50,647 nucleotides of DNA from Bacillota bacterium (GCA_021783135.1 JAJXUE010000017.1:1-50647), one strand, 5' to 3'. Shown: positions 35,836 through 46,354, numbered from the stretch's first letter. The notes: generated from the letters alone by a model not told the origin. Translations and numbers: made by a program.

Positions 35836-36660
35836 ATGCCGGCAGATTTACATACGCATACTACAGCATCTGACGGAACAAGCCCACCGGCGGAACTTGT
35901 GTATTTGGCTCAAAAGATGGGCCTGGAAGCCTTAGGTATAACCGACCATGACACTGTTGCAGGCATCCCTGCGGCACAAAGTGCCGCTGCAAAGTGCGGC
36001 ATCCTGCTAGTTCCCGGAGTAGAATTAAACACTGATGATAATGGCGTAGAGGTACATATCCTAGGTTATTATCCGGATTTACACGCGCCTAGTTTGTTGA
36101 CCGCCTTAAGTGCACTGCGTCAAGCCCGCACGGCACGGGTGAAGTATATTCTGGACAAACTTGCTGCTATAGGCTTGCCACTGGAGGAAACGAGGGTCTT
36201 TGCCATTGCCGGTTCCGGATCTGTAGGTCGACCACATATTGCACAAGCAATGCAGGAGAAAGGCTACGTGGCCGATATTAAAGATGCTTTTAATCGCTAT
36301 ATCGGTGTGGGTCAACCGGCTTACGTAGACAGGTACAAGTTGACCCCGCAAGAGGGAATCGAAATTATCCGCCAGGCGAAGGGGATAGCGGTATTGGCCC
36401 ATCCAGGCTTGATTGGACGAGACGAATTGTTGCCGAAATTTATTAAAGCAGGCCTGCAGGGTATCGAGGTTTACCATTCCAGTCATAGTGCTGCCATGGA
36501 AGCAAAGTACGCCAACTTAGCCCTTGAACTAAATTTAGCAATTACGGGCGGGTCAGATTATCATGGCGGGGGACGTAAAGCAGGCGTGGAGTTGGGTCAA
36601 CCGTCGGTTAGCATAGCGACAGTATATTCACTTATGCAGTTTAAAGAGGAGATAGGGTAA
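35836..36660 (+). CDS. PHP-domain phosphoesterase (TrpH/YciV-like)
   Basis: Metal-dependent phosphatase of the PHP superfamily. 274 residues with motifs DLHTHTTASDG (residues 4-14), GITDHDTVAG (about 33-42), GVELNTD (about 62), HPGLIG (about 194) and GGSDYHGG (about 238-245). Relatives hydrolyse 3',5'-nucleoside bisphosphates or act as 5'-3' exonucleases on short RNA; which applies here cannot be told. AAAAGGAG before ATG. Its stop overlaps the next start by one base (TAATG). Confidence 0.9.
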   Translation: MPADLHTHTTASDGTSPPAELVYLAQKMGLEALGITDHDTVAGIPAAQSAAAKCGILLVPGVELNTDDNGVEVHILGYYPDLHAPSLLTALSALRQARTARVKYILDKLAAIGLPLEETRVFAIAGSGSVGRPHIAQAMQEKGYVADIKDAFNRYIGVGQPAYVDRYKLTPQEGIEIIRQAKGIAVLAHPGLIGRDELLPKFIKAGLQGIEVYHSSHSAAMEAKYANLALELNLAITGGSDYHGGGRKAGVELGQPSVSIATVYSLMQFKEEIG

Positions 36661-37847
36661 TGAACAAAGTTTTTGCCGAGCCTGCCCAGCGATTAAATGG
36701 TCTGGGTTCTGCAATTTTTGCGGAAATGGACAAGCTGCGGCGTGAAGTAGAGTCTGAAGGGAAAGAAGTTATTAACCTGGGTATTGGCAGTCCTGATCGT
36801 GCCCCTGGTGCCCACGTGCGTGAGACGCTGGCAAGCGCGTGTGCAATTGAAACTGATTATGGTTATACCATGACACATGGAATTGATGCCTTACGTACTG
36901 CAATTGCCAACTGGTATCAGCAAAGGTTCCATGTCAAAATTGATGTTGAGACAGAAGTTTTGTCACTCATGGGTTCTCAGGATGGACTAGCTCACATTTA
37001 TACTGCGTTTATTAATCCCGGCGACATCGCCTTAATACCTGACCCCGGATATCCCATCTATACCGCAGGGTTAATTTTAGCGGGTGGACAAAAATACGCT
37101 ATGCCCCTGCTAGCAGAAAATAATTTTCTGCCTGATTTGAGCCAAATTCCGGCTGCCATCGCCGCCAAGGCAAAGCTGATGTTTATAAATTACCCTAACA
37201 ATCCAGTTGCGGCTACCGCTGACTTAACGTTTTTTCAAGCAGTAGCGGATTTTGCCAACACCTATGGGATTATGGTTTGTCACGACAATGCGTATTCCGA
37301 GTTGGCATATGACGGTTATCGCCCGCCGAGCTTCCTCCAAGCCAAAGGGGCCAAAGATATCGGGATAGAATTCCATTCTATCTCTAAAACATATAATTTA
37401 GCCGGTTGCCGCTTGGGATTCGCGGTAGGTAATCGAAAAATTTTAGCCGGGTTGGCAATGCTCAAATCCAACTTGGATTACGGTATTTTTAAGCCAGTTC
37501 AGTTAGCGGCCATTGCAGCATTGTCAGGTTCGCAAGAGGTAGTACGGCAAAACGCGTCCGCATATCAGGCTAGGCGGGATGTTTTGGTTGACGGTTTAGC
37601 CGAATGGGGTTGGCATGTACCAAAACCCAGAGGTTCGATGTTTGTTTGGGCTCCTTTACCCAAGGGGATAATTTCATCGCGGCAATTTGCCCTAGATTTA
37701 TTACGTCAAACCGGGGTTGTGGTCATTCCAGGAGTAGCATTTGGCACCCAGGGAGAAGGTTACGTGCGGATCGCGCTTGTACGCGAACCGGAAATATTGC
37801 GGGTTGCGGTAGCTCGTATTGGCGAGTTTTTGCGACACTGCCTCTAA
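36660..37847 (+). CDS. PLP-dependent class I/II aminotransferase, LL-DAP aminotransferase-like
   Basis: 395-residue fold-type I aminotransferase. Visible features: INLGIGSPDRAP near residue 38, MGSQDGLAHIY, DPGYPIY, NYPNNPVAA, the PLP lysine in HSISKTYNLAGCRLGF (about 240-255) and a C-terminal Arg in YVRIALV. The sequence is closest in feel to the LL-diaminopimelate aminotransferase/DapC-type branch that many sporulating Firmicutes carry in several copies. Substrate is not certain. It is translationally coupled to the PHP gene. Confidence 0.9.
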   Translation: MNKVFAEPAQRLNGLGSAIFAEMDKLRREVESEGKEVINLGIGSPDRAPGAHVRETLASACAIETDYGYTMTHGIDALRTAIANWYQQRFHVKIDVETEVLSLMGSQDGLAHIYTAFINPGDIALIPDPGYPIYTAGLILAGGQKYAMPLLAENNFLPDLSQIPAAIAAKAKLMFINYPNNPVAATADLTFFQAVADFANTYGIMVCHDNAYSELAYDGYRPPSFLQAKGAKDIGIEFHSISKTYNLAGCRLGFAVGNRKILAGLAMLKSNLDYGIFKPVQLAAIAALSGSQEVVRQNASAYQARRDVLVDGLAEWGWHVPKPRGSMFVWAPLPKGIISSRQFALDLLRQTGVVVIPGVAFGTQGEGYVRIALVREPEILRVAVARIGEFLRHCL

Positions 37848-37951
37848 GTCGCATAAAGTACAAAGATATTTAACAATTATCCCCTGTAAAAACCTACCAT
37901 TATCCGTTAGACTAATATAGTATAGGATAACTGGAAAATGGGGGTTGCCCG

Positions 37952-39087
37952 ATGTATGAGTTTGAGGAAAGACGCAGCAGTTTAAGGCGCGGGTTAGCAA
38001 ATATCCTTTATACCTTGATGGGCTCAATCGTTGGCGGGGTTATTGTCTTTGGCCTGCTTGCGCATGGCAGTTTAGTTGCAAGTAACCAGGAATTCACGGC
38101 GCGCCCACTGAGTCAAGCAGCCGTGCCGATAGTACCGTCGAGGACCACGTTTGACACGATTGTTTCACCTGTAGTCGGGATGGCCGCGGCAGTGAGTCCA
38201 GCCGTCGTTGGAATAATCAGTAAGGGTGGCGGTACAGATAGTCATCCCTGGGCTGCTGTTGGTGGCGGCAGCGGTTCAGGCGTAGTCTTCGATCAAACCG
38301 GCTACATCGTAACCAACAATCATGTGGTCGACGGGGCCCAGGAAGTGGAAGTTGATTTGGCCGACGGACGCATGTTTGCGGCCAAGGTAATCGGTACAGA
38401 TCCGCGTACCGACTTGGCAGTGCTTAAAATTGCTGCTGCCAATTTACCTGCGGCGAATTTTGGTGACTCTGACAAGTTACAGGTAGGTGAACTGGTAGCT
38501 GCCATCGGTAATCCATTAGGTGAACAATACTACGGTTCAGTAACAGCAGGCATTGTCAGCGCGACACGACGTACTGTGAGTGTAGGAGACTCGCAGTATA
38601 TCGACTTGCTTCAAACTGACGCAGCGATTAATCCGGGCAACAGCGGAGGCGCCCTGGTGAATTCCCGTGGTGAAGTAATCGGCATTAACAGCGTTAAAAT
38701 AAGCGGCGATAAGGTTGAGGGTATGGGGTTTGCCATTCCCAGCAATACCGTAATCCAAGTAACGCGGGACTTAGTGCAAAACGGTAAGGTCACACGGCCT
38801 TGGCTAGGTGTTGTCCTCCAAAGCGACGTAACTAGCATGACCGCGCCACCCCCGGGACCACGTATGGAGTGGTAATCAGCATTGCGGATAACGGACCGGC
38901 TCAGAAGGCAGGAATGCTTAGTGGGGATACTGTGATTGGGGCTAACGGTGAAAAAATCAGCGCTTTTTCCGATCTGCAACGCGCGGTGTTTAGGCTCAAA
39001 GTGGGCGACCGTATGGATATAAGCGTGGTGCGCGGCGGCAAGCAACAAACGCTTACAGTGACATTAGGTGAAATGCCAAACCCCTAG
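37952..39087 (+). pseudogene. HtrA/DegP-type serine protease split by a frameshift before the PDZ domain
   Basis: Membrane-anchored trypsin-like quality-control protease. The first frame (37952-38875, 307 residues) has an N-terminal anchor (about 20-45) and a complete triad: His in VTNNHVVDGA, Asp in DPRTDLAVLK, Ser in NPGNSGGALV. It ends in TAA at 38873-38875, just after the protease core. The PDZ domain continues in another frame to 39087 (VVISIADNGPAQKAGM...). Adding one base in the C5/G3 run at 38849-38856 restores a continuous protein through PGTTYGVVISIA. This points to a one-base deletion: a real inactivation of the PDZ part or a homopolymer sequencing error. The protease domain alone might still be made. 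Confidence 0.85.
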
Positions 39088-39151
39088 TTCATGACTAAGA
39101 CCTTTGCTCTTGGCATATACTATAGAAGATTAGCCAAGAGGGGTTGGTAGT

Positions 39152-39409
39152 ATGGACAATGGGCCGGAATCCCAGCAACTGCACCGGCGAATTACCGAAC
39201 TAGAGGAGAAGGTGGAACATCTTCGCGTCAGCCGGCGTGTCCTAATGAATTTATTAGAAAAAGTTGAACGCGAAAAAGGTGGGTTAGTCACCCGCCTAGA
39301 GCTGGAAAATAAGAAACTACAGATGAATAATAGCCGGTTTGCCAAAAACCTGCTGTCCAAGAATCGGCAAATCATTGAACTTAAAGCTAAAATGAACGAA
39401 AGAGTATAA
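39152..39409 (+). CDS. Small coiled-coil protein
   Basis: 85 residues, predicted to be almost wholly helical, with heptad spacing of hydrophobic residues from about 8 to 80 (LHRRITELEEKVEHLRV; LLEKVEREKGGLVTRLE). Highly charged, with no cysteine and no membrane segment. AGAGGGG lies upstream of ATG at suitable distance. It is followed directly by a terminator. No function can be assigned; a SlyX-like or scaffold role would be a guess. Confidence 0.75.
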   Translation: MDNGPESQQLHRRITELEEKVEHLRVSRRVLMNLLEKVEREKGGLVTRLELENKKLQMNNSRFAKNLLSKNRQIIELKAKMNERV

Positions 39410-39443
39410 AAATGGTTGGGTTACATATAACCCAACCATTTTT
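39408..39443. terminator. Bidirectional 16-bp perfect hairpin terminator
   Basis: Arms 39408-39423 and 39428-39443, 4-base loop. It starts with A5 and ends with T5, so it works as a terminator for both the coiled-coil gene and the convergent HD gene. Confidence 0.92.
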
Positions 39444-39512
39444 ATATGCAATAAGGTTGATCGAGAGTGGAGAGACCTGCTCGGTGGCCGGGTCTAAATG
39501 GAAAATGGGCAA

Positions 39513-40010
39513 TCAGCGCTGTGCATCCGCCTGCCTGAGTAGAGTTAGCTCTAGGCCTGCACTGTCGGAGTGATGCGTGTCAACTAACCGGATTAGTTCG
39601 GGTGATGCGCCGATTAGTCTGCAACGATCGGCCCCGATCGCCGGATGGTTAAGCGACACGTTGTATGGAGTGTCGGGCCTCTCGGCCAAGCGCGGCATAC
39701 AAGCGGGCCAGAAAGCTTGCAGCAAAACTATCCAGATACGATGGTGTAATTTAATGTCACCGGCCCGTTTGCCAACATCGTGGAGCAGGGCTGCCTTGAG
39801 CAGAAGTTCCCTGTTAACACCAAGGGTTGTAGCGTGGGACAATTGGTCGCATAGGAGGGCGACATCAGCACAATGACGTTGGTCAATCTTATCCATACTA
39901 AAGAATAAGGTCTGTTCTGCTTCATTCAACTGGGCAGCAATAATAGTATGATGTTTAACTCCGAGGTGTGGGTTTAAAGCCGTGAAAAATTGTCTTAGCC
40001 TGTGTAGCAT
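39513..40010 (-). CDS. HD-domain phosphohydrolase
   Basis: 165-residue protein with the HD signature ALLHDVGKRAGD (about residues 73-84), an upstream His in HCADVALLCDQL (about 47), and further His residues in LNHPAIGADRC and DTHHSDSAG that complete a metal site. It resembles small HDIG hydrolases that act on nucleotides or phosphates; the substrate is unknown. The ATG at 40010 lies four bases after the stop of the glycerophosphodiesterase gene, so the two are an operon. Confidence 0.85.
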   Translation of the reverse strand: MLHRLRQFFTALNPHLGVKHHTIIAAQLNEAEQTLFFSMDKIDQRHCADVALLCDQLSHATTLGVNRELLLKAALLHDVGKRAGDIKLHHRIWIVLLQAFWPACMPRLAERPDTPYNVSLNHPAIGADRCRLIGASPELIRLVDTHHSDSAGLELTLLRQADAQR

Positions 40011-40014
40011 GGTT

Positions 40015-40737
40015 TTACTCCCAGTAATGAGTTATGATTTGCGGACAATCGGTTATAACTCCGTCTACGCCCATTGCTCCTAATTTTAGCACTCTGCCCG
40101 GATCATTGACAACCCAGGGATAGACCTTATAGCCCCAACTGTGCGCCTGCCAAACAAAATTTGAGGAGACCAATCGTTGGGGAGGATGCAAGGAGAAGGC
40201 ATGGATAAGCCCAGCCATTGGCCACACCTTACCTTCCAAGTGATGCATCAAAATGCCCAATTTTAGTTTGGGTTCGAGGCGATGCATGAGCGTCAAACTC
40301 TCCCAGTTAAAAGATGAAACAATGGTGCGATGTAGGGCATGGAATTTTTGCACCACGTTTAACACCTTGGCTTCGATACCCGGATAATGGGTGACATCAG
40401 TTTTAATTTCAACGTTGATACCAATATGTTTGGGTAAGGCTGCATAAACCTCTTCCAGGGTGGGAATCTTGCTGCCACGAAATTCAGGTTTGAACCAAAC
40501 GCCAGCGTCTAGTGTCTTAAGTTGCGCTAGGGTGTGGGCACCCACCGGACCGCGACCGGATGTTGTCCGATTTAAAGTTTCATCATGAATTACTATCAGC
40601 TGCATATCCTTACTCATATGTACATCGAGCTCAATCATTTGCACGTTTAGTTTTTGTGCAACGTCGAACGAGGGTAGGGTGTTTTCAGGGGCGAGGGAAG
40701 CAGCTCCCCGGTGACCAATAACAATCAGCTCGCTCAT
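40015..40737 (-). CDS. Glycerophosphodiester phosphodiesterase
   Basis: GDPD-family enzyme that hydrolyses glycerophosphodiesters to glycerol-3-phosphate and an alcohol. 240 residues with catalytic HRG (IGHRGAASLAPENT, residues 7-20), ELDVHMSKD with the metal-binding Glu/Asp (about 37), VIHDETLNRTT with the second catalytic His (about 50) and NVEIKT (about 112). There is no signal peptide, so it is the cytoplasmic UgpQ-like type. First gene of a two-gene operon with the HD protein. Confidence 0.94.
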   Translation of the reverse strand: MSELIVIGHRGAASLAPENTLPSFDVAQKLNVQMIELDVHMSKDMQLIVIHDETLNRTTSGRGPVGAHTLAQLKTLDAGVWFKPEFRGSKIPTLEEVYAALPKHIGINVEIKTDVTHYPGIEAKVLNVVQKFHALHRTIVSSFNWESLTLMHRLEPKLKLGILMHHLEGKVWPMAGLIHAFSLHPPQRLVSSNFVWQAHSWGYKVYPWVVNDPGRVLKLGAMGVDGVITDCPQIITHYWE

Positions 40738-40814
40738 GGCAAAACCCCATCTTCAGTGGTCTATTATATACATTATGTAAGTTAGAGCCGAAAAAATCCA
40801 TCATTTTCGTATCA

Positions 40815-40863
40815 AACAACAAACCAGAAGACTGAGCCGGGCTCAATCTTCTGGTTTGTTGTT
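40815..40863. terminator. Long hairpin (23 bp, one mismatch) ending the small minus-strand gene
   Basis: Arms 40815-40837 and 40841-40863, loop CGG. It overlaps the last codons of the small ORF at 40843-41064 and lies upstream of the glycerophosphodiesterase gene. Confidence 0.75.
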
Positions 40864-41064
40864 ATTATAGCTTTGTGGTTTGTGCTCAAAGCCATAAATT
40901 GCCTGTGCTGAAAAGACGGGTTCTGTACAGTAAGCAGCAGCAAAATTTTGGGGTGACAGCGTATCCTCTGCAACAGGTAAGTCCTCTTCGGGGTTACATA
41001 TATATGACTGGTAGCCGTTCGGGTGAGGGGAAAGCGGATGAATCGGCCCTAAATTACGTAACAT
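40843..41064 (-). CDS. Small protein of unknown function, well-placed ribosome site
   Basis: 73 residues, rich in Pro, Asn and Tyr (LGPIHPLSPHPNGYQSYICN; CTEPVFSAQAIYGFEHKP), with two cysteines and no membrane segment. A GGAGG site lies six bases before ATG 41064, and a strong hairpin ends the gene, both of which support it being real. A CATAAAATA element on the minus strand (complement of 41093-41101) resembles the -10 of mother-cell sporulation promoters, and the composition recalls coat-associated small proteins. This is only a suggestion. The overlapping plus-strand ORF has no ribosome site. Confidence 0.6.
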   Translation of the reverse strand: MLRNLGPIHPLSPHPNGYQSYICNPEEDLPVAEDTLSPQNFAAAYCTEPVFSAQAIYGFEHKPQSYNNNKPED

Positions 41065-41149
41065 ATAACACCTCCCTGCAATCTTTTGGCAGTTTATTTT
41101 ATGGCAAAATGGGTTAGATCATACGTACCCAAAGCAGTGTACTGTTTCC

Positions 41150-41178
41150 TTGTTATGTTCTATAGTTAGTGGTATAAT
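41150..41178 (+). promoter_or_regulatory. guaB promoter
   Basis: TTGTTA (41150-41155), 17 bases, TATAAT (41173-41178), 53 bases before guaB. Confidence 0.75.
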
Positions 41179-41180
41179 GA

Positions 41181-42683
<1,503 letters not shown>

Positions 42684-42731
42684 ATACTATTGCCGACAAT
42701 ACGGCGTCAGGGCAGTTTGGTGTCAAAAAAT

Positions 42732-42774
42732 AAGCGCTTGCTTGATCAAACCTAGGTTGATTAAGCAAGCGCTT
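42732..42774. terminator. Bidirectional 18-bp hairpin between guaB and the RND gene
   Basis: Arms 42732-42749 and 42757-42774 with one G-U pair and loop ACCTAGG, at the junction of two convergent genes. Confidence 0.85.
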
Positions 42775-42811
42775 TTGCTTAGGCTTTAATTTGTACGTCA
42801 ATTAATCTTAT

Positions 42812-45800
42812 CTATGGTGCCTTTTGCTCCCCTGCAGCTGTGGTGGATTGGCCTAGAAAGCGCATTTTTACGCTGTCAAAAAAGCTATAGGCAATCGGGA
42901 CAATCACCAAGGTAAGTATAGTGGATGTGGCGAGTCCACCGATAACAACTATCGCTAAGGCTTCGGAAATTATCGTTCCTTGCTCAAAGCCCATCGCTAG
43001 GGGCAAAAGGGCACAGATTGTCGCGATGGCTGTCATTAAAATTGGTCTCAAGCGGGTCGCGCCGGCATTGAGTAACGCTTCCTTGGTCGGTTGACCGCTT
43101 AGTTTAAGCTGTTGAACCCGGTCGACCAAGACAATGGCATTAGTAACAACGATGCCAATTAACATTAAGGCGCCGATCATGGATGCCATACTGATTTGCT
43201 GTTGAGTTAAATACAGACCTAACAGGCTGCCGATTACGGCAAAGGGCAGGGAAAAGAGAATGGCAAAAGGTGCTAATGCTCCGCCAAAGGCGATGACCAT
43301 CACGACGTATACCAAGACAACGGCAACGAGCATGGCAATGCCCATGTCCCCAAAGCTTTGATTCATTTGCTCGGTGGTGCCGCCCAGCGACCAACTTACA
43401 CCCTGTGGTAACTCGAGGGTGTTAAGCTTAGCGCTGACGGCCTTAGAGACCGCTCCGGTGTCACTACCCACAACATCGCCGGTAATTGAGGCAAACTGGT
43501 TCCCATCCCGATGCATGATGCTTACCGAGCCGTCCTGCTGGCTGATGGTGGCAATGCTGTTTAATTTAACATTACCGGACATCCCGACAATATCTAATTC
43601 GCCAAGCTTCGCCAGTGAACTTAAATTGTCAGTTTTAAGTGACAGCATAACATTGTTGGTTTGGCCGTTTAAGTCTATAGTTGTAGCAACTGAATCCGTG
43701 AGCATTTCACGCAGGGCGCCAGCTACCATTATGGCCGAAAGGCCCTCTTTGGCGGCGGCAGCTTGGTTGACAGCAATAGAAATTTCGGGTTTAGAGGCGG
43801 ATAAATTGTTGGCAACATTAACCAGACCGGGTATATCCTTTAGGGCCGTCGTGATCTGGGTTCCGGCGGCAGCAATTTTATTGATGTCCTTACCATTTAC
43901 CAACACATCCACTTGATCGGTGGAGCCGGTTACACTGCGAGTGAGCAGAGTAATGCTGCTTTTGCCTTGCAACGGAGCAAGTTTTTGTCTAACTTCAGCG
44001 CTAACTTTGGCAACATCGGCATTGGGTTGTAAAGCAACAAATAGTGTAGCAATATTGGACCCTTGCAGCTGGCCGCGCTCCGAGAGTTGATTTTGGGGTG
44101 AACCGACCATCGTCTGGTATAGCTTTACGTCCGGAATAGCCTGTAGAAGTTTTTCCACCTGCATGGCCTGTTCGTTTACTTCCGTAAGTTTCGTACCAGG
44201 GGGGAATTCAATTTTAAGATTAAGCGCGTTTTCGGTGGTGGAGGGTAAGAAATTAGTGCCGATGCGCGGCACCAAGGCCATGCTGGAGGTTAAGAGGAGG
44301 ATGGCCACTAGGGCGACAACTGCTTTATGCCGTAAACTCCAACTTAACAGCCGACGATACCCGTGCGCCAACCAACCTTCTTGGTGTGATTTAGGCGGGT
44401 GTTTAAGCAATAAGAGGCGGCTAAGTAACGGGACAACGGTGACGGCAACTAACAGGGAGGCCAATAACGCCAATACTACTGTGGCAGCGAAAGGCAGAAA
44501 AATTTTGCCCACCATCCCACTAATCAAACCCAGGGGCAGAAAAACTGCAACTGTGGTGAGCGTGGAGGAAGTAATGGCGGAGGTGACCTCCTTGGTTGCG
44601 GAGTTGATTAGCTGCGGGCCAGGTGTTTCACCACTTTGTAAGCGACGGTAGATATTTTCAATTACCACAATACTGTCGTCCACTACCCGGCCTATTGCAA
44701 CCGCCATGCCACCTAAAGTCATGATATTTAGGGTAATGTTGAATCTGTTAATTATAGTTAGGGCAATCAAAATAGATAGCGGGATGGAAACCATAGCGAC
44801 TATGGTTGAACGCCAATTGCGTAAAAAGATAAAAATAACCAAAACTGCAAAAAGTGCACCTAATAAACCCTCTCGCAGCATGCCGTTAATTGATTGTTTA
44901 ATGTCTGTTGATTGGTCATATAACACGTCGAGTTTAACATCAGATGGCAAGGTTTGCGCCAGATTGGGCAACTTCTGTTGGATGGCTTGATTGATGTCGA
45001 CCACGTTGCCGTCCGGATCCTTGATAATGTTAATCACGACACTGGGCTTGCCGTTGGTTCGTGTAATCATGGCAGGGCGCTCAGCGCCGGTAGTTATCTC
45101 GGCGATGTCACCTAACTTCACTACTTTAATGGCCTGCGTTTTCGGTTTGGCAACAGTTATGCTGTGACTTGGGGTGTCAGCGATGTTGTTGGTTGCCAAG
45201 GCCGAGCTCATGCCGACTTGCATGTTAGTTAATGTGGCAAGCATTTTTTGTAAAGCTGCTTGTTCTGCAGCGATTTTTTGGGTCAAAATTGCCGTATTGA
45301 CAGGGGGTTGCGCCGGGAGGGTATTTTGCTGAGAGGCAGATGGCGTCTGGGTGAGGGGATTTGCTTGGGTTAAAGGTGTCGCAGCCTTAAGGCTGTTTAG
45401 AGCGGTTTGATCTTGCGCGATTTGGGTCTGTAAGGCATCTATGGCAGCTACTAACTTCAGCTGAGCCTGCAACCCGGAGCTAATACCTTTTACCCCTTCT
45501 CCCAGACCGGCTATGGCAGAGCCCAAGCCTTGAAACCCTTTGCCGATGGATGAAAAAGCATCGCCTAGGCCGGCCATAGGATTGGGGTTTAACGTGAGGA
45601 CAAGATTTTTAAGATCGGCGATATTGCTAAGCTTTTTTTGGACCTGAACAGGCATAGATTTGTCCCCTTGAATAACTTCGCCGGTCGGAAATGAAATGTT
45701 GTTGGACTGCAGCGCCTGCTTAACCTGATTGAGGGTTAAGTTGTTGTCCTTGAGCTTATCGGGTAATAACTTGATATATACATTGGGGTCAACTGATCCG

Positions 45801-46324
45801 TTAACTTGAACTTGCCCAACCCCACTGATACCGGATAATTCCGGTACCACGTTTTCTTCCACCATGCGCTGCAACGCTGCCGGGTCACCCGGCGCCGAGG
45901 CGCTAAGCTGCATAATAGGTGCCGAGCCGAAACTTATACGGGTAACGGTGGGTTTGAGCACGTTGTCAGGCAAAATTATATTGTTAATGGCGTCGTTGAC
46001 ATTGCGCTCTGCCTTGTCCATGTCCCGGCTGAAATCGAATTCAAGGCTGATGGCGGACAGGCCCTCAGTGGATGTAGAGTTAGCGTTTTTAACTCCTGTA
46101 ACGCCGCGCAGAGCTTGTTCAAGCGGTTTTGTTACATTCGTCAGCACATCAGCCGGACTCGCTCCAGGATATGGAGTAGCAATTACGATTACCGGCACGG
46201 TAATGTCAGGCATTGCTTCTGTTTTCATCCGTCCGGCCGAATAAATTCCCCCGACAGTAACAAGGAAGATTAACATGAAGACAACCACGGGGTACTTCAG
46301 GGAAAAACGGGTCAGTAGATTCAT
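42812..46324 (-). CDS. RND-family efflux transporter (SwrC/AcrB-like) with a large insertion
   Basis: Proton-driven exporter of the HAE1/SwrC type with twelve membrane helices in two halves. The proton-relay Asp pair is present in AIGRVVDDSIVVIEN (helix 4). The family repeat segments MPDITVPVIVIATPYPGASP and LPFAVIGSLLGLYLT are clear. ATG 46324 follows GGGGGAGGAAAG; the eight extra upstream codons are not needed. It is 1170 residues, against about 1030-1065 usually. The excess is a Gly- then Gln/Ala-rich segment (about residues 245-400, from 45120 to 45590) with coiled-coil stretches and a Pro/Thr/Gln-rich linker in the porter domain. No adaptor or outer-membrane partner is adjacent. Confidence 0.93.
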   Translation of the reverse strand: MNLLTRFSLKYPVVVFMLIFLVTVGGIYSAGRMKTEAMPDITVPVIVIATPYPGASPADVLTNVTKPLEQALRGVTGVKNANSTSTEGLSAISLEFDFSRDMDKAERNVNDAINNIILPDNVLKPTVTRISFGSAPIMQLSASAPGDPAALQRMVEENVVPELSGISGVGQVQVNGSVDPNVYIKLLPDKLKDNNLTLNQVKQALQSNNISFPTGEVIQGDKSMPVQVQKKLSNIADLKNLVLTLNPNPMAGLGDAFSSIGKGFQGLGSAIAGLGEGVKGISSGLQAQLKLVAAIDALQTQIAQDQTALNSLKAATPLTQANPLTQTPSASQQNTLPAQPPVNTAILTQKIAAEQAALQKMLATLTNMQVGMSSALATNNIADTPSHSITVAKPKTQAIKVVKLGDIAEITTGAERPAMITRTNGKPSVVINIIKDPDGNVVDINQAIQQKLPNLAQTLPSDVKLDVLYDQSTDIKQSINGMLREGLLGALFAVLVIFIFLRNWRSTIVAMVSIPLSILIALTIINRFNITLNIMTLGGMAVAIGRVVDDSIVVIENIYRRLQSGETPGPQLINSATKEVTSAITSSTLTTVAVFLPLGLISGMVGKIFLPFAATVVLALLASLLVAVTVVPLLSRLLLLKHPPKSHQEGWLAHGYRRLLSWSLRHKAVVALVAILLLTSSMALVPRIGTNFLPSTTENALNLKIEFPPGTKLTEVNEQAMQVEKLLQAIPDVKLYQTMVGSPQNQLSERGQLQGSNIATLFVALQPNADVAKVSAEVRQKLAPLQGKSSITLLTRSVTGSTDQVDVLVNGKDINKIAAAGTQITTALKDIPGLVNVANNLSASKPEISIAVNQAAAAKEGLSAIMVAGALREMLTDSVATTIDLNGQTNNVMLSLKTDNLSSLAKLGELDIVGMSGNVKLNSIATISQQDGSVSIMHRDGNQFASITGDVVGSDTGAVSKAVSAKLNTLELPQGVSWSLGGTTEQMNQSFGDMGIAMLVAVVLVYVVMVIAFGGALAPFAILFSLPFAVIGSLLGLYLTQQQISMASMIGALMLIGIVVTNAIVLVDRVQQLKLSGQPTKEALLNAGATRLRPILMTAIATICALLPLAMGFEQGTIISEALAIVVIGGLATSTILTLVIVPIAYSFFDSVKMRFLGQSTTAAGEQKAP

Positions 46325-46341
46325 CAGCTTTCCTCCCCCAA

Positions 46342-46354
46342 TGAACATTGTTCA
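46342..46354. promoter_or_regulatory. Palindromic operator candidate before the RND gene
   Basis: TGAACA-T-TGTTCA, a perfect 13-base inverted repeat between the likely promoter (minus-strand TTGACT near 46395) and the ribosome site. Its form and place suit a TetR- or MarR-type repressor. None is encoded in the window. Confidence 0.45.

Noticed and set aside
38848-38856. Programmed -1 ribosomal frameshift site in the HtrA-type gene
   Set aside because: The heptamer at the C run (A CCC CCG) allows poor re-pairing and no strong downstream stem or pseudoknot was seen. A one-base deletion or read error is simpler.
38869-39087. Independent small gene starting GTG at 38869
   Set aside because: The product is the PDZ domain of the HtrA-type protease and begins without a ribosome site inside the preceding gene. 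It is the displaced 3' part of a frameshifted gene.
40875-41117. Plus-strand 80-residue ORF
   Set aside because: No ribosome binding site; it is antisense to the minus-strand small ORF, which has a very good one.
46342-46354. LexA box upstream of the RND gene
   Set aside because: The half-sites GAAC and GTTC are three bases apart, not four as in Gram-positive LexA sites and as seen at recA.
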